The notes: generated by a model from the letters alone, not told the origin. Positions 1-9,217 are shown, numbered from the stretch's first letter. The stretch: 64,000 nucleotides of DNA from Coriobacteriaceae bacterium (GCA_019421015.1 JAHZGC010000009.1:50081-114080); one strand, 5' to 3'. Translations and numbers: made by a program.

Positions 1-1
1 G

Positions 2-607
2 CCCAACCTCGTCACCGAGAGCGGCGAGGTTGACGCCAACTACTTCCAGCACACCCCCTACCTCGACAGCTTCAACGAGGAGAAGGGCACCCACCTGGTG
101 TCGGTCGAGGGCATCCACTTCGAGCCCTTCGCCCTTTACCCCGGCCGCACCGCCAAGCTCGAGGACCTCGCTGAGGGCGCCATCGTGGCAGTGCCCAACG
201 ACACCTCCAACGAGGCCCGCGCGCTGCTGCTGCTCCAGGACGCCGGCCTGATCACCCTGGCCGAGGACGCCGGCATAACCGCCACGGTGCGCGACATCAC
301 CGACAACCCCCTCAACCTCGAGATCAAGGAGCTCGAGGCCGCCGCGATCCCCCGCGTGCTCGAGGACGTCGACATCGCCGCCATCAACGGCAACTACGCC
401 CTGGACGCCGGCCTGACCCCCGACCAGCGCCTCTGGGTCGAGGACCCCGAGGGCGTGGGCGCCACCACCTACGCCAACATCCTGGTGGTCAAGGAGGGCA
501 ACGAGGGCTCCGAGAAGACCAAGGCCCTGGCCGCCGCCCTTACCAGCGACGCCACGCGCGACTACATCAACGACACCTACGACGGCGCCGTGGTGCCGGT
601 GTTCTAA
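2..607 (+). CDS. metQ: MetQ-type methionine-binding lipoprotein, 3' part (5' end outside window)
   Basis: Substrate-binding protein of the MetNIQ D/L-methionine ABC importer, expected to be tethered outside the membrane and to hand methionine to MetI. The frame is open from the first bases of the window, so the signal peptide and lipobox are not visible. About 201 residues remain. The YFQH-xxYL-xxF segment near the start and the later VAVPND-xSNEARAL segment are characteristic of the NlpA/MetQ family (family knowledge). The stop codon TAA directly abuts the ATG of metN with no spacer, so the three genes form one tight operon. No upstream SAM riboswitch or MetR/MetJ site can be assessed because the 5' region is missing. 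Confidence 0.93.
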   Translation, partial: PNLVTESGEVDANYFQHTPYLDSFNEEKGTHLVSVEGIHFEPFALYPGRTAKLEDLAEGAIVAVPNDTSNEARALLLLQDAGLITLAEDAGITATVRDITDNPLNLEIKELEAAAIPRVLEDVDIAAINGNYALDAGLTPDQRLWVEDPEGVGATTYANILVVKEGNEGSEKTKALAAALTSDATRDYINDTYDGAVVPVF

Positions 608-1384
608 ATGATCCGTACCGAGCACCTGTGCAAGACGTTCGGCGAGGGCACCGCGAATCCCCACCCCGTGCTGCACGACATCAACCTCACCATCGACGAC
701 GGCGACGTCTTTGGCATCATCGGCTCCTCGGGGGCCGGCAAGTCGACGCTCGTGCGCTGCATCAACCTGCTTGAGCGCCCCACGTCGGGACGGATCCTCA
801 TCGACGGCAAGGACGTCACGGGCTACCGGGGTCGGCAGCTGCTCGACCTGCGCGCCTCCATAGGCATGATCTTTCAGAACTTCAGCCTGTTCCAGCAGCG
901 CAGCGTGCTCCACAACGTGGCCTTCCCCCTCGAGCTCGGCCACCGCGGCAGCAGGGCCGAGCGGGAGGGGCGGGCCCGGGAGCTGCTCGAGCTGGTGGGC
1001 CTGGCCGACAAGGCCGACCACTACCCCTGCCAGCTCTCGGGCGGCCAGCAGCAGCGCGTCGCCATCGCCCGCGCGCTGGCCAACGACCCCAAGGTCATGC
1101 TCTGCGACGAGGCCACGAGCGCCCTCGACACCCGCACCACGGTGTCGATTCTCGAGCTTTTGGCCGACATCAACAGGCGCCTCGGCGTGACCATGGTCAT
1201 GATCACCCACTCGCTCGCGGTGGCGCAGCGCGCCTGCAACCGCATCGCCGTGATCGATGCGGGCACCATCGTGGAGGAGGGCCCCACCGAGCGGATCTTC
1301 TCGCACCCCGAGAGCCCGGTGACGCGCGACCTGCTGCGCTACGACAACCTGACCACCGCGACCACCGGGGAGGAGGAGCGCTGA
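608..1384 (+). CDS. metN: Methionine ABC transporter ATP-binding protein
   Basis: Cytoplasmic ATPase that powers methionine import through MetI. At 258 residues it carries a Walker A motif GSSGAGKST (residues 39-47), a signature LSGGQQQR near residue 143 and a Walker B ending in D-E-A-TSALD. Many MetN proteins are about 340 residues with a C-terminal ACT-like domain that lets intracellular methionine inhibit transport. This copy stops shortly after the nucleotide-binding domain, so that C2 domain looks absent. That is inferred from length and should mean weaker transinhibition. Its TGA overlaps the metI ATG by one base. Confidence 0.95.
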   Translation: MIRTEHLCKTFGEGTANPHPVLHDINLTIDDGDVFGIIGSSGAGKSTLVRCINLLERPTSGRILIDGKDVTGYRGRQLLDLRASIGMIFQNFSLFQQRSVLHNVAFPLELGHRGSRAEREGRARELLELVGLADKADHYPCQLSGGQQQRVAIARALANDPKVMLCDEATSALDTRTTVSILELLADINRRLGVTMVMITHSLAVAQRACNRIAVIDAGTIVEEGPTERIFSHPESPVTRDLLRYDNLTTATTGEEER

Positions 1385-2061
1385 TGGAGTGGCTGGCGAA
1401 CTACTGGGACTCCTACGGCGAGCTGCTGCTCGAAGGCACCTGGGACTCCGTGGTGATGACCGGCATCTCGGTCTTCTTTGCCTACGTGGTGGGCATCCCG
1501 CTCGGCGTGCTCGTGGTGCTCACGGCCAAAGGCGGCCTGCACCCCCACCGCGCGCTCAACGCGGTGCTCTCGTGGGTCATCAACATCGGGCGCTCGATAC
1601 CCTTCATCATCTTGATGTTCGCGATCATCCCCTTCACAAGGATGATCGTGGGCACCTCGCTGGGCGTGCCCGGTGCCGTGGTGCCGCTCACCGTGACGGC
1701 CATCCCCTTTGTGGCGCGCATGGTGGAGCAGAGCCTGGCCGGCGTGGACCCGAGCCTCGTGGAGGCCGGCCAGAGCTTTGGGGCCAACACCTGGCAGATC
1801 GTCTACAAGGTCTACCTGCGCGAATCGCTGCCCTCGCTCATCCGTGGCGCGGCCATCACCTTTGTGACGCTCTTCGGCTTTGCCGCCATGGCGGGCTGCG
1901 TGGGGGCCGGCGGCCTGGGCGACATCGCCATCCGCTACGGCTACCAGCGCTACCAGCCCGACGTCATGGTGGGCGCGCTGATCCTGTGCATCGTGGTGGT
2001 GCAGCTGGCCCAGAGCCTCGGCGACTGGCTGGCCGACCGGTTCAACCACAAGGTGCGGTAG
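1384..2061 (+). CDS. metI: Methionine ABC transporter permease
   Basis: Membrane permease of the methionine importer, 225 residues, with the usual MetI arrangement of about five hydrophobic segments. The cytoplasmic coupling loop (VEAGQSFGANTWQI, about residues 124-137) is the EAA-type motif that docks on MetN. It starts one base inside the metN stop codon and ends 76 nt before a strong intrinsic terminator, so metQNI is the whole transcription unit at this end. Family assignment is secure from sequence and operon order. Confidence 0.95.
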   Translation: MEWLANYWDSYGELLLEGTWDSVVMTGISVFFAYVVGIPLGVLVVLTAKGGLHPHRALNAVLSWVINIGRSIPFIILMFAIIPFTRMIVGTSLGVPGAVVPLTVTAIPFVARMVEQSLAGVDPSLVEAGQSFGANTWQIVYKVYLRESLPSLIRGAAITFVTLFGFAAMAGCVGAGGLGDIAIRYGYQRYQPDVMVGALILCIVVVQLAQSLGDWLADRFNHKVR

Positions 2062-2137
2062 GCGGACATAGGGCCCGCAGTCGACCAACGCCGGTACGCG
2101 AGCTTGCGCACAGGCCAGTCTGCTGGAACGAATAGAG

Positions 2138-2176
2138 GGGAGAACCTCACGGCAATGTGGGGTTCTCCCGTTTTTT
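2138..2176 (+). terminator. Rho-independent terminator of metQNI
   Basis: A 13-nt arm (GGGAGAACCTCAC) pairs with GTGGGGTTCTCCC around a 6-nt loop with a single G-T wobble, followed after one G by six T residues. It lies between metI and the convergent regulator gene that ends at 2207. Confidence 0.9.
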
Positions 2177-2206
2177 GGCGGGGCGGCGCGTTCGTTGCGG
2201 GGGCGT

Positions 2207-3667
2207 CTACTCAAGCTCCACCCGATCGACCAGATCAACGAGTTCGGCGCGTGTATGCACGCCGAGCTTCTCGTAGATGTGCCCGGTATGGGCACGCACG
2301 GTTCCCGGAGCTATAAACAGTTGCTCGGCAATCTCGGAGGCGGTTTTTCCCTCCATCAAGAGCACCAGCACACCCTCTTCGCGCTCGCTCAAGTCGGCAT
2401 TGCGCGCAACTCTGCTGCACCGAGCCGCCACCGGGCCGGCCGTGGCCATCGAACAGACGCCACGCCAATAGGCGAGCAGGTCAAACCTCTTAGATGACGC
2501 CATCGCCAAAAGAGCTAGAATTCCGATGGCGACCACCGCAAACAGCAGCACGGTCATCGTGGGAGTAAGGCCAATCGCCCTCATGAACACACGGGTGAGC
2601 AGCGTTGCGACGTACCACCCCAAAGAAAGGAGGCCGTAGGTCCATGCCGCGCTCGTTCGGCGCAACGCAGCAGACCCGCACATGAAGGTAACGGCCAGAG
2701 ACGTGATGATGACATTTGCCGCACTGAGGCACGCTTGGATGGCCACGATATTCTCGCCCGAAAAGACCGCAACGGCAAACCCGAGCACAAGCAGCCCCAT
2801 GGCAACGCGATAGATCTGGGTGTAATCAAAGCGCAGGCCGGCCCCTATAAAACCGGCACCGATCACCAGCAAGGGAACGGTCTCGCCGACAGCCGTGGCG
2901 AGGTTGGAATAACCCAGCCCACTGTATGACGTGCCGATACCGTAGGCCACCGTAAAGACGCAGGTCCATACGACAATCCATATCTGCTGAGAAGTTAGCA
3001 TCCCGGGGACGGCGCAGGATGCGGTTTCAACACCCGAAGTGCACGCCTCGCCCTGGGCCGATGACCGCCAGGCTATCCTGTCGAGCGCCAAAACCGCCAT
3101 CGAAAGCACTGGCAGCGTCACGGCCTCGGCGCAGGCAAGATGGGCGGGCAGGTATGAAAGCGAAATCCTGAGCACAACGTTTATGGGCCACGACCCCACA
3201 TAGGCGATAAGCACGGCAGCGGGAGAAAACCTCCCCATCCATTCCGCCCACACCGCCATGAGCACCGCAAAACCCATGCTCGGCAAAAAAGTGAGCGGGG
3301 CGGCAGCTTGTAGAGGTGGCGCTTCTCCCAATAGATAGAACGGGACGGCCAAGACGGTGCCCGCGACAACCGCCGCAAGGCCAAACGCCGCGGCTTTGCA
3401 ACGGGCCAACGACATAAAGTGGCGTACGAGCACAAGCACGAGCACCGTACCCAATATGGTTCCAAGCGTAAAGCCGTCCCTCGGGGTGCAGCCCCAGAAC
3501 GCGGCGTCTCCCATCTCCTGGGCTATGAGCGAGAACATCCAGCTTCGCCAGGTACGCAGCAGGGCAAGGCTCGCGGCGCACATGACAATGCGGGGCAGCA
3601 GGCTAACCAGGGCAGCACGGTCGTCCGCAACGGACCGGTCCTCTTTGTCCAGTCCGCCCCGCGTCAT
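2207..3667 (-). CDS. Polytopic membrane LuxR-type transcriptional regulator (copy 1)
   Basis: A 486-residue protein whose first ~400 residues are almost entirely hydrophobic membrane segments and whose last ~60 residues are a LuxR/GerE helix-turn-helix (LSEREEGVLVLLMEGKTASE, then a recognition helix around APGTVRAHTGHIYEKL). Membrane-bound LuxR proteins of this build are abundant in Eggerthellaceae and lie next to exported reductase genes (family knowledge). It is divergent from the flavoprotein gene at 3947 across a 279-bp gap, so I infer that it senses a substrate of that reductase or a related signal in the membrane and controls its transcription. No ligand-binding residue can be named. 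Confidence 0.88.
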   Translation of the reverse strand: MTRGGLDKEDRSVADDRAALVSLLPRIVMCAASLALLRTWRSWMFSLIAQEMGDAAFWGCTPRDGFTLGTILGTVLVLVLVRHFMSLARCKAAAFGLAAVVAGTVLAVPFYLLGEAPPLQAAAPLTFLPSMGFAVLMAVWAEWMGRFSPAAVLIAYVGSWPINVVLRISLSYLPAHLACAEAVTLPVLSMAVLALDRIAWRSSAQGEACTSGVETASCAVPGMLTSQQIWIVVWTCVFTVAYGIGTSYSGLGYSNLATAVGETVPLLVIGAGFIGAGLRFDYTQIYRVAMGLLVLGFAVAVFSGENIVAIQACLSAANVIITSLAVTFMCGSAALRRTSAAWTYGLLSLGWYVATLLTRVFMRAIGLTPTMTVLLFAVVAIGILALLAMASSKRFDLLAYWRGVCSMATAGPVAARCSRVARNADLSEREEGVLVLLMEGKTASEIAEQLFIAPGTVRAHTGHIYEKLGVHTRAELVDLVDRVELE

Positions 3668-3946
3668 GCCTCTTCACCCCTTTGAACAAATACCCGTCAA
3701 AAACCGCTCCATACTAACACGCAGAATTGCAAAACCGCAGTAAGCAGACCGTGCTTATTGACTCGGACGGCCTCCCAACACCCATACGAGCGCATCCGTA
3801 AAACTCCAGCGGCAATTAAGAGTGCCCGCTTATTGTCCAAGCACGTCGACCATCCCTAGCATGCATCTCAACGCGAGATCGGCCCCGCTGCCCACATCAG
3901 AGAGGCGAGGCCTTCTCGACACAACACGTGAGAAAGGACAAGACGT
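3668..3946. promoter_or_regulatory. Divergent promoter region, LuxR copy 1 / reductase 1
   Basis: This 279-bp gap holds both promoters. Two direct copies of GCTTATTG(A/T)C lie at 3753-3762 and 3828-3837, 75 bp apart. A weak repeat CATACG / CATCCG with 10-bp period lies at 3783-3798, 148 nt before the reductase start, which matches the position where other reductase promoters in this window carry a better repeat. The repeats are seen directly; an operator role is inference and is weakest at this locus. Confidence 0.4.
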
Positions 3947-5824
3947 ATGGAACTCACCAGAAGGTCGCTCATCGCTGGCTCTGCGGCCGTTGCCGCGACG
4001 GGCGTTTCGGGGGCTTCCCTTGCCCGCGCCGATGAGACCTCGACCAGCTTTGCCACAACAATTCCCTGGGATGTCGACTACGACGTCGTGGTCATCGGCT
4101 ATGGTGCCGCCGGTTGCACCGCGGCCATCACAGCCGCCGACGACGGGGCAAAGGTCCTCTTGGTCGAGAAGGCCCCGTGGGGCCGAGAGGGTGGCGACAC
4201 CATCTTCAGCGGCCAATGCTGCATGGGCGTCGAGGCCGAGCATGTCGACGACCTGGTGACCTACTTCACCTCTATGTGCGACCGCTACACTAACTATGAC
4301 CCCGAGTGCTTCCAGGTCATGGCCGAAGGCTGCGCTGAGAACTTCGACTGGCTGGTCTCGCTGGGCGCCGATCCCGAGCCCCTGACCCAAAACGCCGGTG
4401 AGACCGGCTGGCGCGGAAAGGGCAGCGGCTATTATTGGAACGAGAACCCGCACCTGGAGGGATCGGGCTTCAACATCAGCTGGGTCGTCGACGGCAACGA
4501 GTCGGTCAGCCCACTCTACTGGCTCCTGCACGACAACGTGGAGGCACGCGACAACATCGACGTATGGTACGAGGCCCCGGCAAAGCACCTCATCCAGGAT
4601 CCCGCCACCAAAACCATCTACGGCGTTCAGGTCGAGAAAGACGGAGCCCCAATCAACATCCTGGCCCGCAACGGCGTCGTGATGGCCCTTGGCGGCTTTG
4701 AGAACAACAACACCATGATCGGCGACTATCTGCAACGCCCCTACGCCTACGTGTTCGCCGGCAAGTACAACGAGGGCGACGGCGTGAAGATGGCCATCGA
4801 GGCCGGCGCGGACCTGTGGCACATGTCCAACTCCGCAGGCTTCATATGGAGCTACAAGAACGACAACATGGAGTGCTCCATCTATCCCTTCACCGTTAAA
4901 AACGGTATCCTCGTGGGCCCCGGTGGTACCCGCTTTATGAACGAGGCCTACACCAACAAGCACGGCCGCATCGATATCGGCGGCCGCATGATCCAGACCC
5001 CCTACCCCAACCCAACCTACATGATCTGCGACGCCGACGCGCTCGCTTCCAAGAGCCTGCACGCCGCATGGTCGGAGGGCAATGTTAAGGAGGTCGAGAA
5101 GGGCTGGATTGGCGAGGCTGCTACCATCGCCGAACTTGCAGAAGCCATCGGTGTTGACCCGGAGAAACTCCAGGAGACCGTGGACTCCTACAACGCCGCC
5201 TACGATGCCGGGGAGAACGCCGACTTTGGCCGCCCCTATGACACCATCGTTCCCATCAAAAAGGCCCCGTTCTACTACGTCGAAGTCGGCCCCACGATGT
5301 ACAACACTCAGGGCGGCGCTCGTCGCAACAAGAACGCCGAGGTCATCGACATTGCCGGCAACCCCATCCCGCACCTCTACAGCGCCGGCGACTTCGGCGC
5401 CATCTGGCCCGACATGTATAACGGGTCGGGCAACCTGGGCGAGTGCGTTGTCTTTGGCCGCATCGCAGGCCACGGCGCCGCAGCGGCAAAAGACGACGTG
5501 GACCTCGAGGGCGTGCAGGTTGCAGGCAGCAAGGTGGACGCGGGCATTCCCACCTTTGAGACCGGCGAGAATGAGTACATCGGCATGGGGCGCGGCAAGG
5601 GTGGCCAGGTTGTGGTCAAGGTCACCATGGACGGGGACACCATCACCGATATCGCGCTGCTCCAACTCAACGAGACCGTCGGCCTGTGCGATTACGCTAT
5701 CGCCGAAATTCCAGCCGCGATTATCGATGCCCAGAGCACCGAGGTCGACGTCTGCACCGGCGCAACCCGCACGAGCAACGCCATCAAAGAAGCCGTTGCC
5801 GATGCGCTTGCACAGATCGGCTAA
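3947..5824 (+). CDS. Exported FAD/FMN flavoprotein reductase (fumarate/urocanate reductase-like), reductase 1
   Basis: A 625-residue enzyme of the FAD_binding_2 fumarate-reductase family. It begins with a twin-arginine signal (LTRRSLIAG, then an Ala-rich stretch ending near ARA), so it is exported folded with its flavins. The FAD Rossmann motif is VVIGYGAAGCTAA followed by LLVEKA. The GTRFMNEA segment with R329 occupies the family's substrate-pocket region. A C-terminal FMN-binding domain (about residues 545-625) contains CTGATRTS, the type of site where FMN is bound covalently to Thr. Such proteins reduce an enoate-type or related acceptor in anaerobic respiration, but the actual acceptor cannot be read from sequence. 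ATG at 3947 follows GAAAGGA. Confidence 0.9.
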   Translation: MELTRRSLIAGSAAVAATGVSGASLARADETSTSFATTIPWDVDYDVVVIGYGAAGCTAAITAADDGAKVLLVEKAPWGREGGDTIFSGQCCMGVEAEHVDDLVTYFTSMCDRYTNYDPECFQVMAEGCAENFDWLVSLGADPEPLTQNAGETGWRGKGSGYYWNENPHLEGSGFNISWVVDGNESVSPLYWLLHDNVEARDNIDVWYEAPAKHLIQDPATKTIYGVQVEKDGAPINILARNGVVMALGGFENNNTMIGDYLQRPYAYVFAGKYNEGDGVKMAIEAGADLWHMSNSAGFIWSYKNDNMECSIYPFTVKNGILVGPGGTRFMNEAYTNKHGRIDIGGRMIQTPYPNPTYMICDADALASKSLHAAWSEGNVKEVEKGWIGEAATIAELAEAIGVDPEKLQETVDSYNAAYDAGENADFGRPYDTIVPIKKAPFYYVEVGPTMYNTQGGARRNKNAEVIDIAGNPIPHLYSAGDFGAIWPDMYNGSGNLGECVVFGRIAGHGAAAAKDDVDLEGVQVAGSKVDAGIPTFETGENEYIGMGRGKGGQVVVKVTMDGDTITDIALLQLNETVGLCDYAIAEIPAAIIDAQSTEVDVCTGATRTSNAIKEAVADALAQIG

Positions 5825-5860
5825 CCGCGGAAACGCTTCTCCAAACCTTCCGTAAAACAT

Positions 5861-5901
5861 GTGCCCCCAGAAGCCCGGTCTACCCGTGCTTCTGGGGGCA
5901 C
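5861..5901 (+). terminator. Terminator-like hairpin after reductase 1
   Basis: A perfect 14-bp stem, GTGCCCCCAGAAGC pairing with GCTTCTGGGGGCAC, with a 13-nt loop, 37 nt after the reductase stop codon. There is no T tract, so termination efficiency is uncertain. Confidence 0.65.
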
Positions 5902-5919
5902 AGGCCATCCCATCCAAGT

Positions 5920-6118
5920 GTATCAAGTGTAAAAACATCGCATCACGATGATCGAAATCGAATTCATTGCACGATGGGACGGGGCGAATCCGTCAAAAAC
6001 GAATCGCCGTGCACGGTTTGGGGGCGCAAACCGCCCCCTTGTGTCCATCTGGCCGCCCTAGCATCGTGCAATGAACGCATATCACGTCATGGCAACAAGA
6101 TATTTTGACCGATGATAC
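5920..6118. repeat. Non-coding inverted-repeat element E1
   Basis: The gap 5825-6177 has no gene. It holds a 199-bp element with a perfect 14-bp inner inverted repeat TTCATTGCACGATG (5963-5976 and 6062-6075). Outside this, 43-nt flanks of equal length on both sides continue an imperfect match and both end in GTATCA. The interior contains a GGGGGCG/CGCCCCC stem. The right flank (ATATTTT...ATGAT) resembles the flanks of elements E3 and E4, suggesting one repeat family. No transposase is present. It could be a MITE-like element or the template of a structured RNA. Confidence 0.7.
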
Positions 6119-6177
6119 TCCAATCACAGCACAGCCACCCGCCCGGCATGCCGTCCTGCCACCGGCTCGGCCGCATG

Positions 6178-7266
6178 CTACTCCGCGGCCTCGACCGCCT
6201 CCTCGACAGCGCTCAAGCGCAGGTCGCCCTCGCGGATCCAACCGGCCTTGCGCAGCGCCAGGCCGAACGCCCAGGTCAGCACCGCCGGCAGCACAAAGCA
6301 TACGAGCACAAGGCCCACCCAGTCGAAGACGGTGATCGACGCCATGGCGCCCGAGGACACGTCATTCAGCCAACCGGTGTAGACGCCGATGGGTCCCACC
6401 AGGCCGCAGGTCCCCATGCCCGACGAGATGGCGGCACCGTTCATCTGCAGGTGGAACACGCAGGTGGCGATGGGGCCGGTGATAATCGAAGCCAGAATCG
6501 GCGGAATCCAGATGCGCGGGTTGCGTACGATATTGCCCATCTGGAGCATCGAGGTGCCCAGGCCTTGAGACACCAGGCCACCCCAGCGGTTCTCCTTAAA
6601 GCTCATGACCGCAAAGCCCACCATCTGGGCGCAGCACCCGGCCACAGCCGCTCCACCCGCAAGGCCCGTGAGCGAAAGCGCCGCACAGATGGCCGCACTA
6701 GAGATGGGCAGCGTGAGCGCAATACCCACCAGGGCCGAGACCGCCATACCCATGAGCAGCGGCTGGAGCTCGGTGGCCGCCATGATGACACTGCCCACCC
6801 ACGAGGCGCCAGCCCCGATGGCCGGCGCGCAGAGCATGGCTAGGCCGCATCCGACCACGATGGTCACGAAGGGGGTCACGAGGATGTCGACCTTGGTCTC
6901 CCCCGCCACAAGTTTGCCCAGCTCAGAGGCCACAATGGCCACCACGAGCACGGCCAAGGGGCCGCCCGCGCCACCCAGGCTGTTGGCCGCCACGCCCACC
7001 GCCACCAGCGAGAACAGCACAAGCGAGGGCGCCCGCAGAGCAAAGCCGATCGAGACGGCCATGGCGGGGCCGGCCGCGCCCTTGGCGAAGGTGCCGATCT
7101 CGTCGAGCACGGGAATCCCCAGCTGCTGGCCCAGCGTCGAAAGGATGGTCCCCATCAGCAGCGAGGCAAAAAGCCCCTGTGCCATGGCACCCAAGGCGTC
7201 GATAAGATAGCGTTGAACCGAAATCTGAACATCTTTGCGTTTGAGGAACCCCTGGACCTTGTCCAT
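6178..7266 (-). CDS. PTS EIIC-like membrane permease (PTS_EIIC_2/PfoR-type)
   Basis: A polytopic membrane protein of about 362 residues, rich in Gly/Ala helices. The start at MDKVQGFLKRKDVQIS is chosen because an AAAGG box lies 9 nt upstream; a 22-residue upstream extension is unlikely. The segments LKRKDVQISVQRYLIDALGAMAQGL, GAGASWVGSVIMAAT and MGNIVRNPRIWIPPILAS fit the PTS_EIIC_2 family, which includes the regulator-like PfoR (family knowledge). No EIIA or EIIB gene is nearby, so whether it moves sugar by phosphotransfer is unproven. It may act as a stand-alone carrier. The gene is monocistronic between two repeat-bearing gaps. Confidence 0.75.
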   Translation of the reverse strand: MDKVQGFLKRKDVQISVQRYLIDALGAMAQGLFASLLMGTILSTLGQQLGIPVLDEIGTFAKGAAGPAMAVSIGFALRAPSLVLFSLVAVGVAANSLGGAGGPLAVLVVAIVASELGKLVAGETKVDILVTPFVTIVVGCGLAMLCAPAIGAGASWVGSVIMAATELQPLLMGMAVSALVGIALTLPISSAAICAALSLTGLAGGAAVAGCCAQMVGFAVMSFKENRWGGLVSQGLGTSMLQMGNIVRNPRIWIPPILASIITGPIATCVFHLQMNGAAISSGMGTCGLVGPIGVYTGWLNDVSSGAMASITVFDWVGLVLVCFVLPAVLTWAFGLALRKAGWIREGDLRLSAVEEAVEAAE

Positions 7267-7445
7267 GTGGCACAGCCTTTCTGCTATAGGTTTGTATGTA
7301 CGGGGTTTGCGACGGGCAGGAGCTCTGCGCAAAAATATTGGGGGAGGTTATACGCTCTTCCGAGGCTGGCAGTGACCCACAAAACCATTTCGACAGACAA
7401 CCGACACAGCGCAACCGTTTGTACGGCAGGCCGCGGGATCCCAAC

Positions 7446-7605
7446 GGACAGATGGGGCCATAGTGCGGGCGGGTCGGGTCACCCGGATCGGCGGTTGGAC
7501 AAAACCCCGCGTGGTGCAGGCGCGGTTTCGCTCCAAGTGGACAAAACCCACCATGGTGCGGGCGCATTGGAAAAAACCGCGCCCGCACCATAGGGCCTTC
7601 TGTCC
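7446..7605. repeat. Modular intergenic repeat E2
   Basis: The gap 7267-7643 holds four copies of a 26-27 bp module built as GGACA(A/G)A...CC...TGGTGC(A/G)GGCG. Three are on the plus strand (7446-7471, 7497-7523, 7539-7565) and one is inverted (7580-7605). The outer pair match at 21 of 26 positions as terminal inverted repeats. The two inner copies are direct repeats with a 42-bp period. No reading frame or transposase accompanies it. The remainder of the gap shows nothing further. Confidence 0.7.
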
Positions 7606-7643
7606 AGCAAGACTAACCCGCACCCCAAGCGCCCGCAGAAGAG

Positions 7644-8756
7644 CTAGTTCTGTCCGGCCGGCAAGGCCCCGCAGCCTGCGATCGCCGCCACCACGAAGCT
7701 GCCCACCCAGTGGTCGGCAAGGTAGCCGTCGAGCACGAGGCCATCGAGCCCCTGACGCTCCCAACGGGCGGCCTGGGTAGCCAGGTACGCCCTGGCCTGC
7801 AGGTCGGAGAGCCCCGCGGCCGCGTCGCGCGCAGCTATGCAGCGGGCCAGCGGAAGCGCCACCTCGTGGACGCCCAGGTAGCTGGTGCCATCCCAGGCAG
7901 CAGGAATATCGGGCAGCAGCGGGGTGACGCTGGGATCGCGGGGACCCTCCTGCACCCCAAAGCCCTCCCCCGCCTCAAACGCCCGGGGGAGAAACCCACG
8001 CATCCAGCGATCGTACTCGCCCGGCCCCAACGCCCGCGCCATAAGGGCCGCCTCGTTGAGAATGGGCGAGGTAAAGGTCTCCCCGCTGGGCTCATAGGCG
8101 CAGGGGGCGCAGACATCGCGCAGGTAAAGGGCCCGGGCACGCTCAGCGATGGCATCGAGGAGGGGCTTGTCGGCGGTCCTGGACGCCCAGTCCCAGGCCA
8201 CGGCCAACGACCAGGCGGTATCGGAATGCATTCCGGAACGCACCGGCAGCGCGCAGGTTTGAACCCACCGGCGCACCCGGGGCAGCAAGACACCCACCAA
8301 GGGTTGCAGGGCCGCACGCCACTCGGGATGCGTCTGCGCGATCTCGGGCCGGGCAAGCTCGGCGTCGAGGGCCAGCAGCCACGTCAGACCGTAGGGCCGC
8401 TCGGTGTGCTCGGGCAGCTGCTCCCACGAGGCCGCCTCGCGAGCCAGCGCCTCCGACCGAAAGCTGCGTGCAAGAGCCGCGGCGGTGCGGGCAGCTAGGT
8501 CGGGGTCGAGCGCCCCATGGGCCAGCAGGCGTACAAGCGACCAGTGGGAATGCACGCACGAATGCCAGTCGAACGATCCGTAGAACACCGGAAAGCGGTC
8601 GGCAGGAAGCTGCAGGTCGCCGGGGCCATGGAGCACCTGCGACGCCGAGCAGGGGTAGGGCCGGTGGATTTGGGCCAGGATGCACTCGGCCACGGACTGG
8701 GCCACCGAGAAGCGGTGAGCGGGCCGGATCGTCGACGGGGCCTTGTCGCCTATCAT
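7644..8756 (-). CDS. DUF2891 family protein
   Basis: A soluble protein of about 370 residues belonging to DUF2891. The diagnostic FYGSFDWHSCVHSHWSLVRL stretch lies near residue 55, with further Trp/His-rich blocks such as SGMHSDTAWSLA and GTSYLGVHEVALPLA. Family members look like all-alpha barrel proteins; no activity is established, so no function is assigned. The start at 8756 (MIGDKAPS) has AAAGG 8 nt upstream. An upstream in-frame extension reaching 9077 runs through a repeat element and is rejected. No operon partner is evident; repeat-rich gaps lie on both sides. Confidence 0.82.
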   Translation of the reverse strand: MIGDKAPSTIRPAHRFSVAQSVAECILAQIHRPYPCSASQVLHGPGDLQLPADRFPVFYGSFDWHSCVHSHWSLVRLLAHGALDPDLAARTAAALARSFRSEALAREAASWEQLPEHTERPYGLTWLLALDAELARPEIAQTHPEWRAALQPLVGVLLPRVRRWVQTCALPVRSGMHSDTAWSLAVAWDWASRTADKPLLDAIAERARALYLRDVCAPCAYEPSGETFTSPILNEAALMARALGPGEYDRWMRGFLPRAFEAGEGFGVQEGPRDPSVTPLLPDIPAAWDGTSYLGVHEVALPLARCIAARDAAAGLSDLQARAYLATQAARWERQGLDGLVLDGYLADHWVGSFVVAAIAGCGALPAGQN

Positions 8757-8964
8757 GGGGGGCGCCTTTCTGGGAGAAACGCAAGATGCGGGCCACGGCA
8801 ACCGCGCAGATCGGGCATCGCGCGGCCGTTGGAATTCAGTTGTACCACATGGCGGGAGCGCAATCGACAGGCAGTGATAAACGGAGGCCAGCGGGCGGTG
8901 TAAGGAACCAGGGGGTGAGGGGCTATTTATCAATATGGAACACATGCATGTTGCGCCGACGAAA

Positions 8965-9217
8965 TACAGCCGCGTAACGGGGGTTCGTGTACCATGTTGG
9001 AATTGATACGTTGAGGACCCGAAGGTCGCCGTCGGACTTAGACGGAGAAAACCGCTGGTAAATGGCGCGTGGGGCACGATGCATCGTTAATAGGAATGTA
9101 CCAATGGGCACAAAATGATCAATTATAGAAATACTCTCTCACTCCCGCGGTACACGAACCCCCATTTTGCGGGTGTAGTTGCTGCCAATAGGCTTAAATA
9201 TTTCAATTATGATTTAA
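8965..9217. repeat. Non-coding inverted-repeat element E3
   Basis: The 664-bp gap 8757-9420 has no gene. It holds a perfect 15-bp inverted repeat GGGGGTTCGTGTACC at 8979-8993 and 9149-9163. The similarity extends outward on each side (TACAGCCGC-type sequence at 8965-8978 and its inverse to 9177). The interior has AAAACCGCTGGT and ATGGCG segments shared with E4, and 9178-9217 matches the flank of E4 closely (ending ATGATTTA). The interior is AT-richer than neighbouring genes. A short open frame at 9115-9300 crosses the element and is not treated as a gene. 9218-9420 shows nothing clear. Confidence 0.78.

Noticed and set aside
1389..2135. Open frame overlapping metI in another frame
   Set aside because: His/Arg/Gly-rich translation without family similarity; metI itself is unambiguous.
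3830..5938. Long minus-strand open frame (702 codons) opposite reductase 1
   Set aside because: It is the antisense shadow of a real gene in GC-rich DNA; the product is Val/Gly/His-rich with no family features. Similar long shadows opposite reductases 2, 3, 4 and 6, lhr and the MFS gene were rejected for the same reason.
5920..6118. E1 as a complete insertion sequence
   Set aside because: No transposase frame in or around it and no clear target-site duplication.
7446..7605. CRISPR-like appearance of the spaced modules in E2
   Set aside because: Only two direct copies have a regular period, another is inverted, and there are no cas genes.
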